44,521 nt of DNA, from positions 1-44,521 of the forward strand of contig CALMSO010000042.1 of assembly GCA_937872385.1 (NCBI GenBank), written 5' to 3'. Source of the DNA: an uncultured Saprospiraceae bacterium (GTDB lineage Bacteria; Bacteroidota; Bacteroidia; Chitinophagales; Saprospiraceae). Shown in pieces: positions 1 through 8,215 of the stretch. The first letter of the stretch is position 1. Every line of letters starts with the position of its first letter. The position numbers were made by a program, and so were the translations under genes. The notes under the pieces were generated by a model. It ran no database searches. It had not been told where the DNA came from and saw nothing but the letters and a program-made list of their open reading frames with translations.

Positions 1-467
1 TCACGGTCGTACACTTCTTGGCTTGCTCCGCAATAGATGCACTTGCCGTTTTGCCAAGTATGTTGCATTCGCTCGTAATGGATATTGCCTTGCTCATTGG
101 TAAAGGTTTCACAAAAGCTGTATTTTCCATTGGCCGCTTTAGACCCATACACGCTTCGGCGGCTGAGTAGGCTGGTGAGTTCAGTAATGGCAATGCCGTA
201 GAGTTGTTTGCTAAAAATGTGGTTAATGCGCGCTTGCTTGTCCGGGATTTGGCTTTCCAATCCTTTCATCAGTCGCTTAGCCATTTCCCTCAAAAATACA
301 CCAGTTTTGCAAACCGGGTCTAAAAACTTAGCGTTGGGGTTGCTCCAAAGTTCTTGGGGTAGTAAATCCAACATATCGTTCACCAAATTAGGTGGCGTAA
401 ATACTTCGTCATTGCTCAGATTAGCAAGGCAAGTGAGTACGTCAGGGTTATAATTTGTCTGAATCAT
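1..467 (-). CDS. Eco57I-type N6-adenine DNA methylase, N-terminal part (cut by window edge)
   Basis: The frame opens with ATG at 467 and runs without a stop to the left edge, giving 155 residues of a longer protein. It contains DEVFTPPNLVNDMLDLLP followed by FLDPVCKTGVFL, an S-adenosylmethionine-binding motif I of the gamma-type N6-adenine methylases, and later a CIYCGASQEVYDR segment with a CxxC pair. From memory this N-terminus belongs to large Eco57I-like restriction-modification methylases whose NPPY motif lies further on, beyond the window. It starts four bases after the GxxExxY gene stop, so it is translated from the same message. Specificity and any nuclease activity cannot be judged from this fragment. 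Confidence 0.8.
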   Translation of the reverse strand, partial: MIQTNYNPDVLTCLANLSNDEVFTPPNLVNDMLDLLPQELWSNPNAKFLDPVCKTGVFLREMAKRLMKGLESQIPDKQARINHIFSKQLYGIAITELTSLLSRRSVYGSKAANGKYSFCETFTNEQGNIHYERMQHTWQNGKCIYCGASQEVYDR

Positions 468-470
468 GAT

Positions 471-983
471 TTACTTGATTTTAGGATTTGCAGGATTATT
501 ACCTTGAGATTTATCGGCTTTTACTTCCGCACCAATCCTGCTCATCCTTAAATCCTGAGCATCCTGATTCTGACGATATTTAGGATTTGCAGGATTCAGG
601 TTATACTTCGGATTAAATATTTTCTTGAATTGAAGACTGTTCGAGCCAAAGTTTATGAGCAATCCAATGGGTTTATCATATGCTACCACATAGTTTTTTG
701 CCTGAGCCAGATGGACATCTTCTAAATTGATAACTGCCTTCAATTCAACAACAACATCATTTTCAACGATGAAATCAGATCTACGAGTACCCACGTGGAT
801 TCCATCATAATAAATATCCTGTTCAATTTCACGAGCAAAACTAAGACCTGCCCTCTCTAATTCAATAGCCAAACAACGTTGATAAATCACTTCCTGAAAG
901 CCATTACCAAGCGTATTGTGCACTTTCATTGCACAACCATTGATTTTGTATGTAATATCATCGTACTTACGCATCTTATTCAT
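471..983 (-). CDS. GxxExxY family protein (PD-(D/E)XK nuclease-like)
   Basis: The 170-residue product carries the family signature GNGFQEVIYQ near residues 27-36 and a core with SDFIVENDVVVELKAV, the D...ExK arrangement of the PD-(D/E)XK nuclease fold. GxxExxY proteins are usually about 125-135 residues and of unknown role. Here roughly 40 extra residues follow the core, encoded by repeated AGGATTTGCAGGATT-type DNA in which NPANPK appears twice. The gene separates two methylase genes that are usually neighbours in this restriction-modification family, so it looks like an insertion. It is probably co-transcribed with both. The family call is firm; a nuclease activity is only inferred. Confidence 0.85.
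   Translation of the reverse strand: MNKMRKYDDITYKINGCAMKVHNTLGNGFQEVIYQRCLAIELERAGLSFAREIEQDIYYDGIHVGTRRSDFIVENDVVVELKAVINLEDVHLAQAKNYVVAYDKPIGLLINFGSNSLQFKKIFNPKYNLNPANPKYRQNQDAQDLRMSRIGAEVKADKSQGNNPANPKIK
480..596. repeat. 18-bp direct repeat pair in the 3' end of the GxxExxY gene
   Basis: TTTAGGATTTGCAGGATT occurs at 480-497 and again at 579-596. The copies are 99 bp apart, exactly 33 codons, so they encode the same NPANPK residues in frame. Related CCT-AAATCCTGAGCATCCT sequence fills the space between them. A diverged relative lies at about 1017-1052 in the 3' end of the neighbouring methylase gene. Confidence 0.8.
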
Positions 984-1010
984 CTTTTAACCAGCGAGTT
1001 TAGCAATTTG

Positions 1011-1700
1011 CTACATATCCTGTTTATCCTTTAATCCGGTAAATCCTGATTCAGACAATTTAAGAAAGTGCACAAGGGGATAATCTCTCACAGGCTCGTC
1101 AATAGCAGCAGACTGCCCTTCATCATTGAAAAGCGAAAATTGATGGGTCTTTTCCACCAAAAATTTAAACATATAATCTCTGCGTTTCAGCATAGAGCCG
1201 TTTACGGCACTCCATTCTGAAAATATAATGGGTTGTTTGGTTACGGGATTGGTAAAGTCTAAGGCATCACCCCAAAGTATATTTCTGCCAAAGAGAAACT
1301 TTATACTTCGTCTGCACTCGTCTTTGCATTTGTCTTTGAATAGGGTAGTGTAACGCTCGTCAAAGATTTTGAACAGGCGTTCTCGGCATTCCTGTGCATT
1401 GTCTTCCAAAATGTCCACTCCGTAAATGCTCGAAACGGCAATCACGGCATAGCGTTCCCATTCAATTTGGCTTTTGCTGTATCGTTGTTCAACAACATTC
1501 AGTTTTCTGCGAAGCACTTCCGCCAAAAAGTTACCGTTGCCACAAGCGGGTTCTAAGAAACGGGATTCAATGCGTTCTGTTTCGTGTTTCACTAAATCTA
1601 GCATAGCGTTTACTTCACGTTCGTTTGTAAAGACTTCACCATGGTCTGTGACTCGCTTTTTAGATTTTACTTGTTTGTTGCTTTCTATTTTTTCCACCAA
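1011..1700 (-). CDS. Small N6-adenine methylase-like protein of a restriction-modification locus
   Basis: The 229-residue product begins with a basic stretch, then DHGEVFTNEREVNAMLDLV and FLEPACGNGNFLAEVL, a clear methylase motif I around residues 47-62. SIYGVDILEDN gives a motif II-like acidic residue, and ILWGDAL follows. No NPPY catalytic motif is present, so alone it is unlikely to be a complete methylase. From memory, proteins of this length and N-terminus occur directly upstream of large Eco57I-type methylases in many Bacteroidota. The last 14 residues, SESGFTGLKDKQDM, are encoded by a repeat of the AGGATT type and probably replace the native C-terminus. It is the first gene of the leftward operon. 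Confidence 0.8.
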   Translation of the reverse strand: MVEKIESNKQVKSKKRVTDHGEVFTNEREVNAMLDLVKHETERIESRFLEPACGNGNFLAEVLRRKLNVVEQRYSKSQIEWERYAVIAVSSIYGVDILEDNAQECRERLFKIFDERYTTLFKDKCKDECRRSIKFLFGRNILWGDALDFTNPVTKQPIIFSEWSAVNGSMLKRRDYMFKFLVEKTHQFSLFNDEGQSAAIDEPVRDYPLVHFLKLSESGFTGLKDKQDM

Positions 1701-1911
1701 TTTGCACCATTTAGATTTTTCAATTTTACAAAATACTACATTATTACTATTTTTTGGAAATAGTAAGACGAGAAAATAGCTTACACACCTTATCTTACAG
1801 TAGCCACTGGATTTTTACCAATTGTTTGGAAGAGAAATTTCGAGGCTCAAAAACAACCTATTTCCTAAGTTTTTCGGAATTACGGGTTAATAGCTAAACA
1901 CATTACAATCA

Positions 1912-3342
1912 TTACAACCAGCGCAGCACCCAATCAATCATACGCTGTTTGAAAGCAGTATAAGGTGGCATCAACAACTCTAAGGCGCTGGGCAGTACCT
2001 GGCGGAAGATACCCTTCGCATTAGAAAAAGCCTGAAACCCATACCAGCCGTGCGCTTTACCGATGCCGCTATTATTTACACCACCAAAAGGCAAGTCGTT
2101 ATTGAAAAAATGCACCCCGTTGTGGTTGATGGCCACCGCCCCAGAGCGGGTTTGCTGTACGATGCTGCGTATGTACCGATTATTTTTACTAAAAATGTAT
2201 AATGCCAGCGGGCGCTCCTTGCTATTCACGAGGTCAATGGCCTCTGCCAGCGTGCGGTAGGTCAGTATAGGCAGCACCGGCCCGAAGATTTCTTCCTGCA
2301 TCACCTCGGCGTGCATGGGCACATCGGTGAGCAAGGTGGGCACGATGAATCGTTGCTCGGCTACGTTTGCATTTTCATGATGCAAATGCGCACCTTTACT
2401 TACGGCGTCCTGCACATAAGCATTTAGTCTGGCAAAATGGCGATCGTTGACAATGCGAGCATAATCATCGGATTGGGCGGCATCCGCACCAAAAAACTGT
2501 TGGATGTACTTTTGTAATAGCGCTACTAATTCCTCCCGACGGCTTTCGTGCACCAGCACATAATCAGGTGCAATGCAAGTTTGTCCATTATTGGTAAATT
2601 TTACCCAGGCAATGCGGCGCGCAGCGACATCAAGGTTGGCTGTTTTGTCTATAATGACAGGGGATTTGCCTCCCAGCTCTAATGTCACCGAAGCTAAATG
2701 TTTAGCGGCAGCCGCCATTACAATTTTGCCCACCTGCGGCGAGCCGGTATAGAAAATATGATTGAACGGTAGCTCTAACAAGGCCTGAGCAGTTTCTACA
2801 CCGCCTTCGACCAGAGCGACCTCGTTTTCGGGGAATAACGCTTCTATCAGCTTGCGCATCACACCGGAGGTCTGGGGCGTAAGTTCTGAAGGTTTGAGCA
2901 TCGCACAATTGCCTGCGGCAATGGCTGAAACCAAGGGTGCCAGCGACAGATTGAGCGGGTAATTCCAAGGCGATAGGATGAGTACCACGCCTTTGGGTTC
3001 GTATTGTATAAAAGAGCGGGCACCAAACAAAGACAAAGGCGTGGGTACGCGCTGGGGGGCCATCCATCGGTGCAGATGGCGAATCGTGTGGCGTATTTCG
3101 CTCAACACTACGTAGATTTCTACCATATCCACCTCGAGGGGCGGTTTGCGGAAATCGGCGTACAAGGCGTCCCGAATCTCTTGCCGATAACGGAAAAGGG
3201 CTTGCTCCAATCGGCGCAATTTGGCAATGCGCTCCTTAGCTGTCGTATTGGCTATGGCGTATTGATGCGCTTGCTGCTGCTGAAAAATACGCTGAATAGC
3301 TGCTTTGGAAGTAGTTTGAAAAGTTGCTAATGGCTTCGTCAT
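1912..3342 (-). CDS. Class-3 aldehyde dehydrogenase (NAD(P)+)
   Basis: The 476-residue protein oxidises aldehydes to carboxylates with NAD(P)+. Visible signatures are SPWNYPL (126-130), the nucleotide-binding FYTGSPQVGK (197-206), the general base in LELGGK (Glu222) and the nucleophile in NNGQTCIAPDY (Cys256). The shorter N-terminus and CIAPDY motif are those of the ALDH3/fatty- or coniferyl-aldehyde group, not of betaine aldehyde dehydrogenase. The C-terminus is hydrophobic and aromatic, as in membrane-associated fatty aldehyde dehydrogenases. The GMC oxidoreductase upstream on the same strand would produce aldehydes, so the two may act in sequence, although 228 bp separate them. The substrate is not determinable from sequence. 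Confidence 0.93.
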   Translation of the reverse strand: MTKPLATFQTTSKAAIQRIFQQQQAHQYAIANTTAKERIAKLRRLEQALFRYRQEIRDALYADFRKPPLEVDMVEIYVVLSEIRHTIRHLHRWMAPQRVPTPLSLFGARSFIQYEPKGVVLILSPWNYPLNLSLAPLVSAIAAGNCAMLKPSELTPQTSGVMRKLIEALFPENEVALVEGGVETAQALLELPFNHIFYTGSPQVGKIVMAAAAKHLASVTLELGGKSPVIIDKTANLDVAARRIAWVKFTNNGQTCIAPDYVLVHESRREELVALLQKYIQQFFGADAAQSDDYARIVNDRHFARLNAYVQDAVSKGAHLHHENANVAEQRFIVPTLLTDVPMHAEVMQEEIFGPVLPILTYRTLAEAIDLVNSKERPLALYIFSKNNRYIRSIVQQTRSGAVAINHNGVHFFNNDLPFGGVNNSGIGKAHGWYGFQAFSNAKGIFRQVLPSALELLMPPYTAFKQRMIDWVLRWL

Positions 3343-3420
3343 GACAATGTTAAATAGTAAATGAAAAATAATACCGTTTTAATGAAATGTGATGTATGGT
3401 TTATGGTTTTGCGGTTTAGA

Positions 3421-3451
3421 GGGTTTAGAGGGTTTAGAGGGGTTAGAAGGG
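3421..3451 (+). repeat. G-rich telomere-like array matching the G-quadruplex pattern
   Basis: Four guanine tracts are separated by six-base loops: GGG-TTTAGA-GGG-TTTAGA-GGGG-TTAGAA-GGG. It fits G3+N1-7 repeated four times on the plus strand. It lies in the 228-bp gap between the GMC oxidoreductase stop and the aldehyde dehydrogenase start, where the plus strand is the template. Similar arrays occur at 6637-6697 and 8106-8126. Confidence 0.75.
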
Positions 3452-3484
3452 TTGAGACCGTATCTAATTTCTACCGTCTATTAT

Positions 3485-3516
3485 CTAAAATCTGACATCT
3501 GGCTGTTCGCGGTTTT
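3485..3516 (+). repeat. Interspersed 32-bp intergenic repeat, copy 1
   Basis: The reverse complement of this stretch matches 40369-40400 at 29 of 32 positions, starting AAAACCGC and ending CAGATTTTAG. Both copies are intergenic and lie near C- or G-rich arrays. Neither codes for anything. Confidence 0.75.
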
Positions 3517-3570
3517 ACAGGTTTATGGTTTTATGGTTTACTATTGAAAATGGGGTATAATATTCCGTCT

Positions 3571-5157
3571 TCAATGCTGCGCAATTATCATATCAGCGGC
3601 CTTTTCGGCAATCATCATGGTAGCGGCATTGGTATTGCCCCGCACAATGGTCGGCATAACCGAAGCGTCGGCTACGCGCAAGCGCTCAATGCCCTGCACG
3701 CGCAAGGCGCTATCCACCACAGCCATAGGGTCCTTGCCCATTTTGCAAGTGCCTACTGGATGGTAGAGCGTTTCGGAATATTGCCGCAGCATATCTGCCA
3801 GTTCCTCATCCGAACAATCCTCCCGCTCAGGAATAAAAATATCGCCGCGCCAGGCATCAAAGGCTGGCTGCTTGAGTATTTGCTGCGCAATGCGAGTGCC
3901 GCGTATCAAGGTTTGCACGTCACGATCGTCACTAAAATACCCTGGATCAATAAACGGCGCCGCCCGCCAGTCGGCCGTAGCTATTGTCACTTCGCCTCGA
4001 CTATGTGGGCAGATTAACGTCGCGCCGATGCCAAAGCCATTGCCGGTTTTCGGATTGTCAAAACCATGCCGCACGTAGTACGCTGGCGCAAAGTGAAACT
4101 GCATATCCGGCGCTTCAAGGTGTGCAAGCGTGCGCAGGAAAGCGCCGCCTTCGGCTACGTTGCTCGCCAAAGGTCCTTTGCGGGCAGTCAGATATTGCCA
4201 AAGAACAGGGAGCACATTAGGAAATCGCTCGGCACTATCTAAGGTAGTACTTTTTTTAGAATGATACAAAACTCCGCCTATCAAATGATCTTGTAGGTTT
4301 TGCCCAACGCCGGGCAGGTGTTGTTGCACTTCAATGCCGAGCGGCCGGAGCTGGGCCTCATCGCCAATGCCGGAGAGCATAAGCAACTGCGGGCTATTGA
4401 AAGCGCCTGCACTTAGAATGACCTCCCGATTGGCAGTGACTTCATTGTGCTCGTTGCCGTGTTCATAGGCTAAACCAATAGCCATTTTATTGGAAATCAA
4501 TATTTTACGAACAATAGCATTGGTTACAATGGTAAGATTTTTCCGATGCCGCACGGGGTTTAAAAAAGCAGTTGCTGCGCTTTCGCGGCGACCATTGCGC
4601 TGGCTCAATTGGTATAATCCGAAACCCTCCTGCTCAGCGCCATTGAAATCATCATTGGCTGCGTAGCCTGCCTGTTGGCCTGCGGCCACAAACTGTTGCG
4701 AAAGCGGATGCGGGTCGCGCGGGTCACTGATGGTAAATTCGCCTGTAGCGCCGTGGAAATCGTCTTGCACGCGTAGGTTGCGTTCAAATTTTTTGAAGTA
4801 CGGTAGCACCGCTTCGTAGCTCCAGCCCTCATTGCCGAGCGCGGCCCAGCCGTCGAAATCGGCGCGATGCCCCCGGATATAAATCATAGCATTGATGCTG
4901 CTACAACCGCCCAGCACCTTGCCTCGCGGCTGAAACATGGGGCGGGTGCCCATGTGGGGCTGGGGCACGGTTTCGTAATTCCAATCGAACGCCGAGCGAA
5001 ACAGCTTGCTAAATGCCGCCGGGATGTGAATATTCGGATGGCTGTCTTTGCCCCCTGCCTCCAACAAAAGTACTTTATGGTCAGGATTGGCTGACAAGCG
5101 ATTGGCTAAAAGACATCCTGCCGAGCCGGCTCCAATTATTATATAGTCAAAAATCAT
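3571..5157 (-). CDS. GMC-family alcohol oxidoreductase (choline dehydrogenase-like)
   Basis: The 528-residue flavoprotein belongs to the glucose-methanol-choline family and is expected to oxidise a primary alcohol to an aldehyde with FAD. The N-terminal FAD site is GAGSAG (residues 9-14) in a beta-alpha-beta unit, followed by LLLEAGG, GGCSSINAMIYIRG and SAGAFNSPQLLMLSGIG. The catalytic pair is His466 in YHPVGTCKMG and Asn510 in GNTNAATMMIAEKAADMI. Length and motifs agree with BetA/AlkJ-type members. No signal peptide is seen, so it is cytoplasmic or membrane-associated. With the downstream aldehyde dehydrogenase it could form an alcohol-to-acid route such as AlkJ/AlkH; that is inference. There is no choline transporter or regulator nearby to support choline as substrate. 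Confidence 0.93.
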   Translation of the reverse strand: MIFDYIIIGAGSAGCLLANRLSANPDHKVLLLEAGGKDSHPNIHIPAAFSKLFRSAFDWNYETVPQPHMGTRPMFQPRGKVLGGCSSINAMIYIRGHRADFDGWAALGNEGWSYEAVLPYFKKFERNLRVQDDFHGATGEFTISDPRDPHPLSQQFVAAGQQAGYAANDDFNGAEQEGFGLYQLSQRNGRRESAATAFLNPVRHRKNLTIVTNAIVRKILISNKMAIGLAYEHGNEHNEVTANREVILSAGAFNSPQLLMLSGIGDEAQLRPLGIEVQQHLPGVGQNLQDHLIGGVLYHSKKSTTLDSAERFPNVLPVLWQYLTARKGPLASNVAEGGAFLRTLAHLEAPDMQFHFAPAYYVRHGFDNPKTGNGFGIGATLICPHSRGEVTIATADWRAAPFIDPGYFSDDRDVQTLIRGTRIAQQILKQPAFDAWRGDIFIPEREDCSDEELADMLRQYSETLYHPVGTCKMGKDPMAVVDSALRVQGIERLRVADASVMPTIVRGNTNAATMMIAEKAADMIIAQH

Positions 5158-5331
5158 AATTTGGTTTGGATTTTAGTTGGGCGTAGCCAAATGCATGTGG
5201 CCGGAAATTTCGGTAAAAATTTGCGTTTTTTATGAATCCGACGTACTATTTTAGTTTTTTTCTTTTTCGCAGAATATAAAAAGGTGCTTACCGCCATTTA
5301 CTAAGGTTCGGCTGCAATGCTACTGCTCAGC

Positions 5332-6633
5332 TTACATTGCTATCCGAAATACCGTCCAGCCGCTATCGGCTTCGGTTTGTAAGGAAAAACTGAACCCGTG
5401 ATTGAGCAAAATCTCACGGATGAGCGTCAGCCCAATACCCTGCCCGTCTTTTTTGGTACTGAAAAATGGCGAAAACAGCTTGTCGGCAAGCTCTGGGGCA
5501 ATGCCCGCGCCGTTGTCTCTGACTAATAATTGCAAAGGATTTTCCTGAATTAGAAATTGCACCTCACCGTCTTCGCCAATGGATTCAAGGGCGTTCCGGG
5601 CTATGTTGACCAATACCTGTTCCATTTGACGCAGGTCGCATAGGGCAGGCACGGGTCGCTCCGGTAGCGCTACATGCAAGCGGATGCGGCGGCGACGCGC
5701 TTCGGCCTGCAGCAGGGTGACAGTGCTGTGCACTAAGTCGCGCAGGTCAGTGTTTTCGGGGACTGGCAAAGGCAGACGCACCACTTCGGCGAAGTTGCGC
5801 ATGAACTGATTGAGGCGCTCATTGCGTTGTATGGCTACGTTTATTACATTGCTAAAGTCTTGTTGATCAGTTATTTGCAACTGTTTTTTATAAAAAAGTA
5901 AAGATTCTAAAATGGAATTAATGGGCCCGATCGAGTTATTTACTTCGTGCGCCATCATGCGAATGACTTTACCGTAAGCCTTCTTTTCGGTTTGTAAAAT
6001 ATCGGCGGTCAATTCTTCTATCATAATAAAATGTCGCGGAAAGCCCCGGTCAATAAAGTGCGAGCGGCGGCATTTGTAGGTTTCAAGGCCGTTTATAAAA
6101 ACCGTTTCGGCACTCTCGGCGGGCAGTCGAGCTATTTTTTGCGCCAATGGACTGGGCACCTCCTGCAAGGGCATTTTTTGGTACGGGACGCCGTTCAAGC
6201 CCAATAAATGCTGCGCTTGGGGGTTCATATCGGCAATCCGTTCATCAAAATCGAGGATGAGAATGCCCGTCGGCGAGCTGTGAATAAGCTTTTCTAAAAA
6301 ATAATGTTGCTCTTCTTGGCGGCGGCGCTCGTGGCGCAATTCGTCAATCATTTGATTATAGACTGCCACCAACTGGTCGGTTTCGTAGCTGCCCGTTTTT
6401 AAAAATCGCACATTAAAATCGCGATCCCGAATGGCTTCAATGCCGTCTAAAATGAGGCGTAGCGGCTGCACCAAGGCCCGGTACAGGCGAATGGAAAAAA
6501 ACAATGACAACAGAATAATCACTTCTGATGCAATGAAAATTAGCTTGTTTGTTTGAAATATAAAGAAAGACATGGCCAGCGCTGTAGCATGAATGAGTAT
6601 GATAAAAAGGATGTAACGGGTACGTAAAGGCAT
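5332..6633 (-). CDS. PAS-containing sensor histidine kinase (NtrY/AtoS-like)
   Basis: The 433-residue kinase has two membrane helices (about 7-25 and 31-50) with almost no loop between them, so it has no extracellular sensor domain. A HAMP-like segment follows (to about 105), then a PAS domain (about 113-215) and the phospho-acceptor His229 in MMAHEVNNSIGPI. The ATPase domain shows the N-box around 340-350, DNGAGI (373-378) and GQGIGL. It should phosphorylate the NtrC-type regulator encoded 110 bp upstream on the same strand. The gap between them holds G-rich arrays, and no Shine-Dalgarno is visible before ATG. The signal is unknown; a membrane or cytoplasmic cue fits the topology. Confidence 0.92.
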   Translation of the reverse strand: MPLRTRYILFIILIHATALAMSFFIFQTNKLIFIASEVIILLSLFFSIRLYRALVQPLRLILDGIEAIRDRDFNVRFLKTGSYETDQLVAVYNQMIDELRHERRRQEEQHYFLEKLIHSSPTGILILDFDERIADMNPQAQHLLGLNGVPYQKMPLQEVPSPLAQKIARLPAESAETVFINGLETYKCRRSHFIDRGFPRHFIMIEELTADILQTEKKAYGKVIRMMAHEVNNSIGPINSILESLLFYKKQLQITDQQDFSNVINVAIQRNERLNQFMRNFAEVVRLPLPVPENTDLRDLVHSTVTLLQAEARRRRIRLHVALPERPVPALCDLRQMEQVLVNIARNALESIGEDGEVQFLIQENPLQLLVRDNGAGIAPELADKLFSPFFSTKKDGQGIGLTLIREILLNHGFSFSLQTEADSGWTVFRIAM

Positions 6634-6636
6634 AAT

Positions 6637-6697
6637 GGTTTAGAGGGTTTAGAGGGTTTAGAGGTTTAAGGGGGTGATGGGGGAATAGGGCGATGGG
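6637..6697 (+). repeat. Telomere-like TTTAGAGGG array followed by G-quadruplex-type array
   Basis: 6637-6664 consists of three GGTTTAGAG-type units. 6670-6697 reads GGGGG-TGAT-GGGGG-AATA-GGG-CGAT-GGG, which fits the four-tract G-quadruplex pattern on the plus strand. The array begins four bases before the start codon of the histidine kinase gene and fills the position where a ribosome-binding site would be. Confidence 0.75.
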
Positions 6698-6743
6698 TTG
6701 ATAAGAGTGGATGATACATCAGCCATATCATAAAATTTTTACA

Positions 6744-8105
6744 TTATTCAAAGGGTATATCATATTTTTCCAATCTTCGATATAAGGCGCTGCGGGTGAG
6801 GCCGAGGGCTTTGGCTACTTTTACTACGCGATTATTATGAAAAGTCATTGCTTTTTTAATCATTTCGATTTCCATTTTTTCCAGTGTCATACTGCCTACT
6901 TCTGGTAAATCATTGTTTGACAGAGACTTGGGTGTTTCTACAAAATGCTTTTGAAAATCAGCAACATCAAGTTCATCTTTGAAAGTGACCAATACGGTGC
7001 GCTCTACGAGGTTTTTCAGTTGCCGGATGTTGCCGGGCAAAGTTAATGTTTTCAGCCAATTTAAAGCGGCTTTGCTCACGCGCAAGTCCGGGCGATTGTA
7101 TAATGATTTCAAATTGTTAATAAAAAATTGCGCCAGCAGTGGGATGTCGCCAGGGCGTTCACGTAGAGGTGGTAATTCGATGGTAATCAGATTGATACGA
7201 TAAAATAAATCTTCCCGGAAATCTCCGGTAGCCACCATGTCTGCCAGATTGCGATTGGTAGCGCTCACCACGCGCACGTCAATGTTTTTGCTTTGGCTGC
7301 TGCCCAGCACCTCGAAAGTATGGTCTTGCAATACGCGCAACAGTTTTACTTGGCTCATTCTGTCAAGATCGCCGATTTCATCTAAAAAAATAGTGCCCGT
7401 ATGCGCCATTTCAAAGCGTCCGGTGCGGTCGGTGCGTGCGTCGGTGAAGGCGCCGCGCTTGTGCCCGAAGAGTTCGCTCTCGAAAAGGGACGAAGGAATA
7501 CCCCCCAGATTCACCTTCACAAAGGGCTTCTGGCGGCGGCGGCTATTCTGGTGGATGGCTTCGGCGATGAGTTCTTTGCCCGTACCGCTTTCGCCGAGTA
7601 TGAGCACCGAAGCATTGGTATCAGCTACGCGCACAATGGTTTCCAGCACCTTGAGCAGTTCGGGATCTTCGCCGATGATGTGGTCGAGGTCGTAGCGCTC
7701 ATTGAGTTCGCGGCGGGTGGGCGACTGCGGCTGCGGGGCTGCGAGTTGTAGTGCCGTGCGCACCGCTTGCAGTAAGTGCTCGTTGCTCCAGGGTTTGCTG
7801 ATGAAATCTTTGGCGCCGAGTTTCATGCCTTGCACCGCCAATTCAATGCTGCCCCAACCGGTGATGAGGATGACGGGCACGTTGGCTTCTAATTCACGGA
7901 TTTGCTGAAAAAGCAAAAAACCCTCGCGGCCGGTGGTGTCCACGGTGAAGTTCAAATCGAGTAAAATTAGCTCCGGGCGCTGCCGCCGCAGAAAGGACAA
8001 AGCCTCGGCCGGGCCGTCTTTCAGCGCTACCTCAAAGCCGTGCTGCCGCAGCAACAGCGAGAGGGAAGTTTGTACCGCAATGTCATCGTCTATAATGAGT
8101 ATCAT
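6744..8105 (-). CDS. NtrC-family sigma-54-dependent response regulator
   Basis: The 453-residue protein has a receiver domain with the acidic pocket Asp6-Asp8, phospho-acceptor Asp50 in ELILLDLNF, Thr82 and Lys104. The AAA+ domain shows Walker A GESGTGKE (171-178), the sigma-54-contacting loop GAFTDA (218-223) and Walker B TIFLDE (238-243). It ends in a Fis-type helix-turn-helix, NRVVKVAKALGLTRSALYRRL. All parts needed to activate sigma-54 promoters are intact. It lies last but one in the leftward efflux operon, before its kinase. A likely target is the sigma-54-like promoter and upstream dyad in front of the adaptor gene at 15550, which would make the unit autoregulatory. Confidence 0.95.
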   Translation of the reverse strand: MILIIDDDIAVQTSLSLLLRQHGFEVALKDGPAEALSFLRRQRPELILLDLNFTVDTTGREGFLLFQQIRELEANVPVILITGWGSIELAVQGMKLGAKDFISKPWSNEHLLQAVRTALQLAAPQPQSPTRRELNERYDLDHIIGEDPELLKVLETIVRVADTNASVLILGESGTGKELIAEAIHQNSRRRQKPFVKVNLGGIPSSLFESELFGHKRGAFTDARTDRTGRFEMAHTGTIFLDEIGDLDRMSQVKLLRVLQDHTFEVLGSSQSKNIDVRVVSATNRNLADMVATGDFREDLFYRINLITIELPPLRERPGDIPLLAQFFINNLKSLYNRPDLRVSKAALNWLKTLTLPGNIRQLKNLVERTVLVTFKDELDVADFQKHFVETPKSLSNNDLPEVGSMTLEKMEIEMIKKAMTFHNNRVVKVAKALGLTRSALYRRLEKYDIPFE

Positions 8106-8126
8106 GGGTTTAGGGGGTTTAGGGGG
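8106..8126 (+). repeat. Telomere-like G-rich array abutting the regulator start codon
   Basis: GGG-TTTA-GGGGG-TTTA-GGGGG begins at the base next to the start codon of the response regulator (ATG at 8105, minus strand). In the transcript the leader therefore ends in repeated CCCTAAA. Three tracts only. Confidence 0.7.
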
Positions 8127-8174
8127 TCAAAATATTATGATGTAAAGATTTTGTAGTATATAATTTCTCCTATT

Positions 8175-8215
8175 CCCCCATCAACCCTATTCCCCTATCA
8201 ACCCATCAACTCCCC
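8175..8215 (-). repeat. C-rich array (G-quadruplex pattern on minus strand) abutting a stop codon
   Basis: On the plus strand, five C-tracts of 5, 3, 4, 3 and 4 bases are spaced by 4-7 bases. On the coding minus strand this is GGGG/GGG/GGGG/GGG/GGGGG, an over-complete G-quadruplex motif. It begins directly after the stop codon of the permease gene (8216) and would be part of the operon mRNA between permease and regulator genes. Confidence 0.75.

Noticed and set aside
471..983. GxxExxY gene as an rRNA intervening-sequence protein
   Set aside because: The S23 ribosomal-insertion family is a four-helix protein; this one has the GxxExxY and D-ExK pattern and no rRNA nearby.
1701..1911. Possible small gene or RNA upstream of the methylase operon
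   Set aside because: AT-rich 211-bp gap without a convincing start, coding pattern or stable hairpin; it probably holds only the promoter.
3416..3460. Telomere-like repeat as a replicon end or CRISPR array
   Set aside because: Units are 9 bp with no spacers, and similar stretches occur at several internal places between genes.
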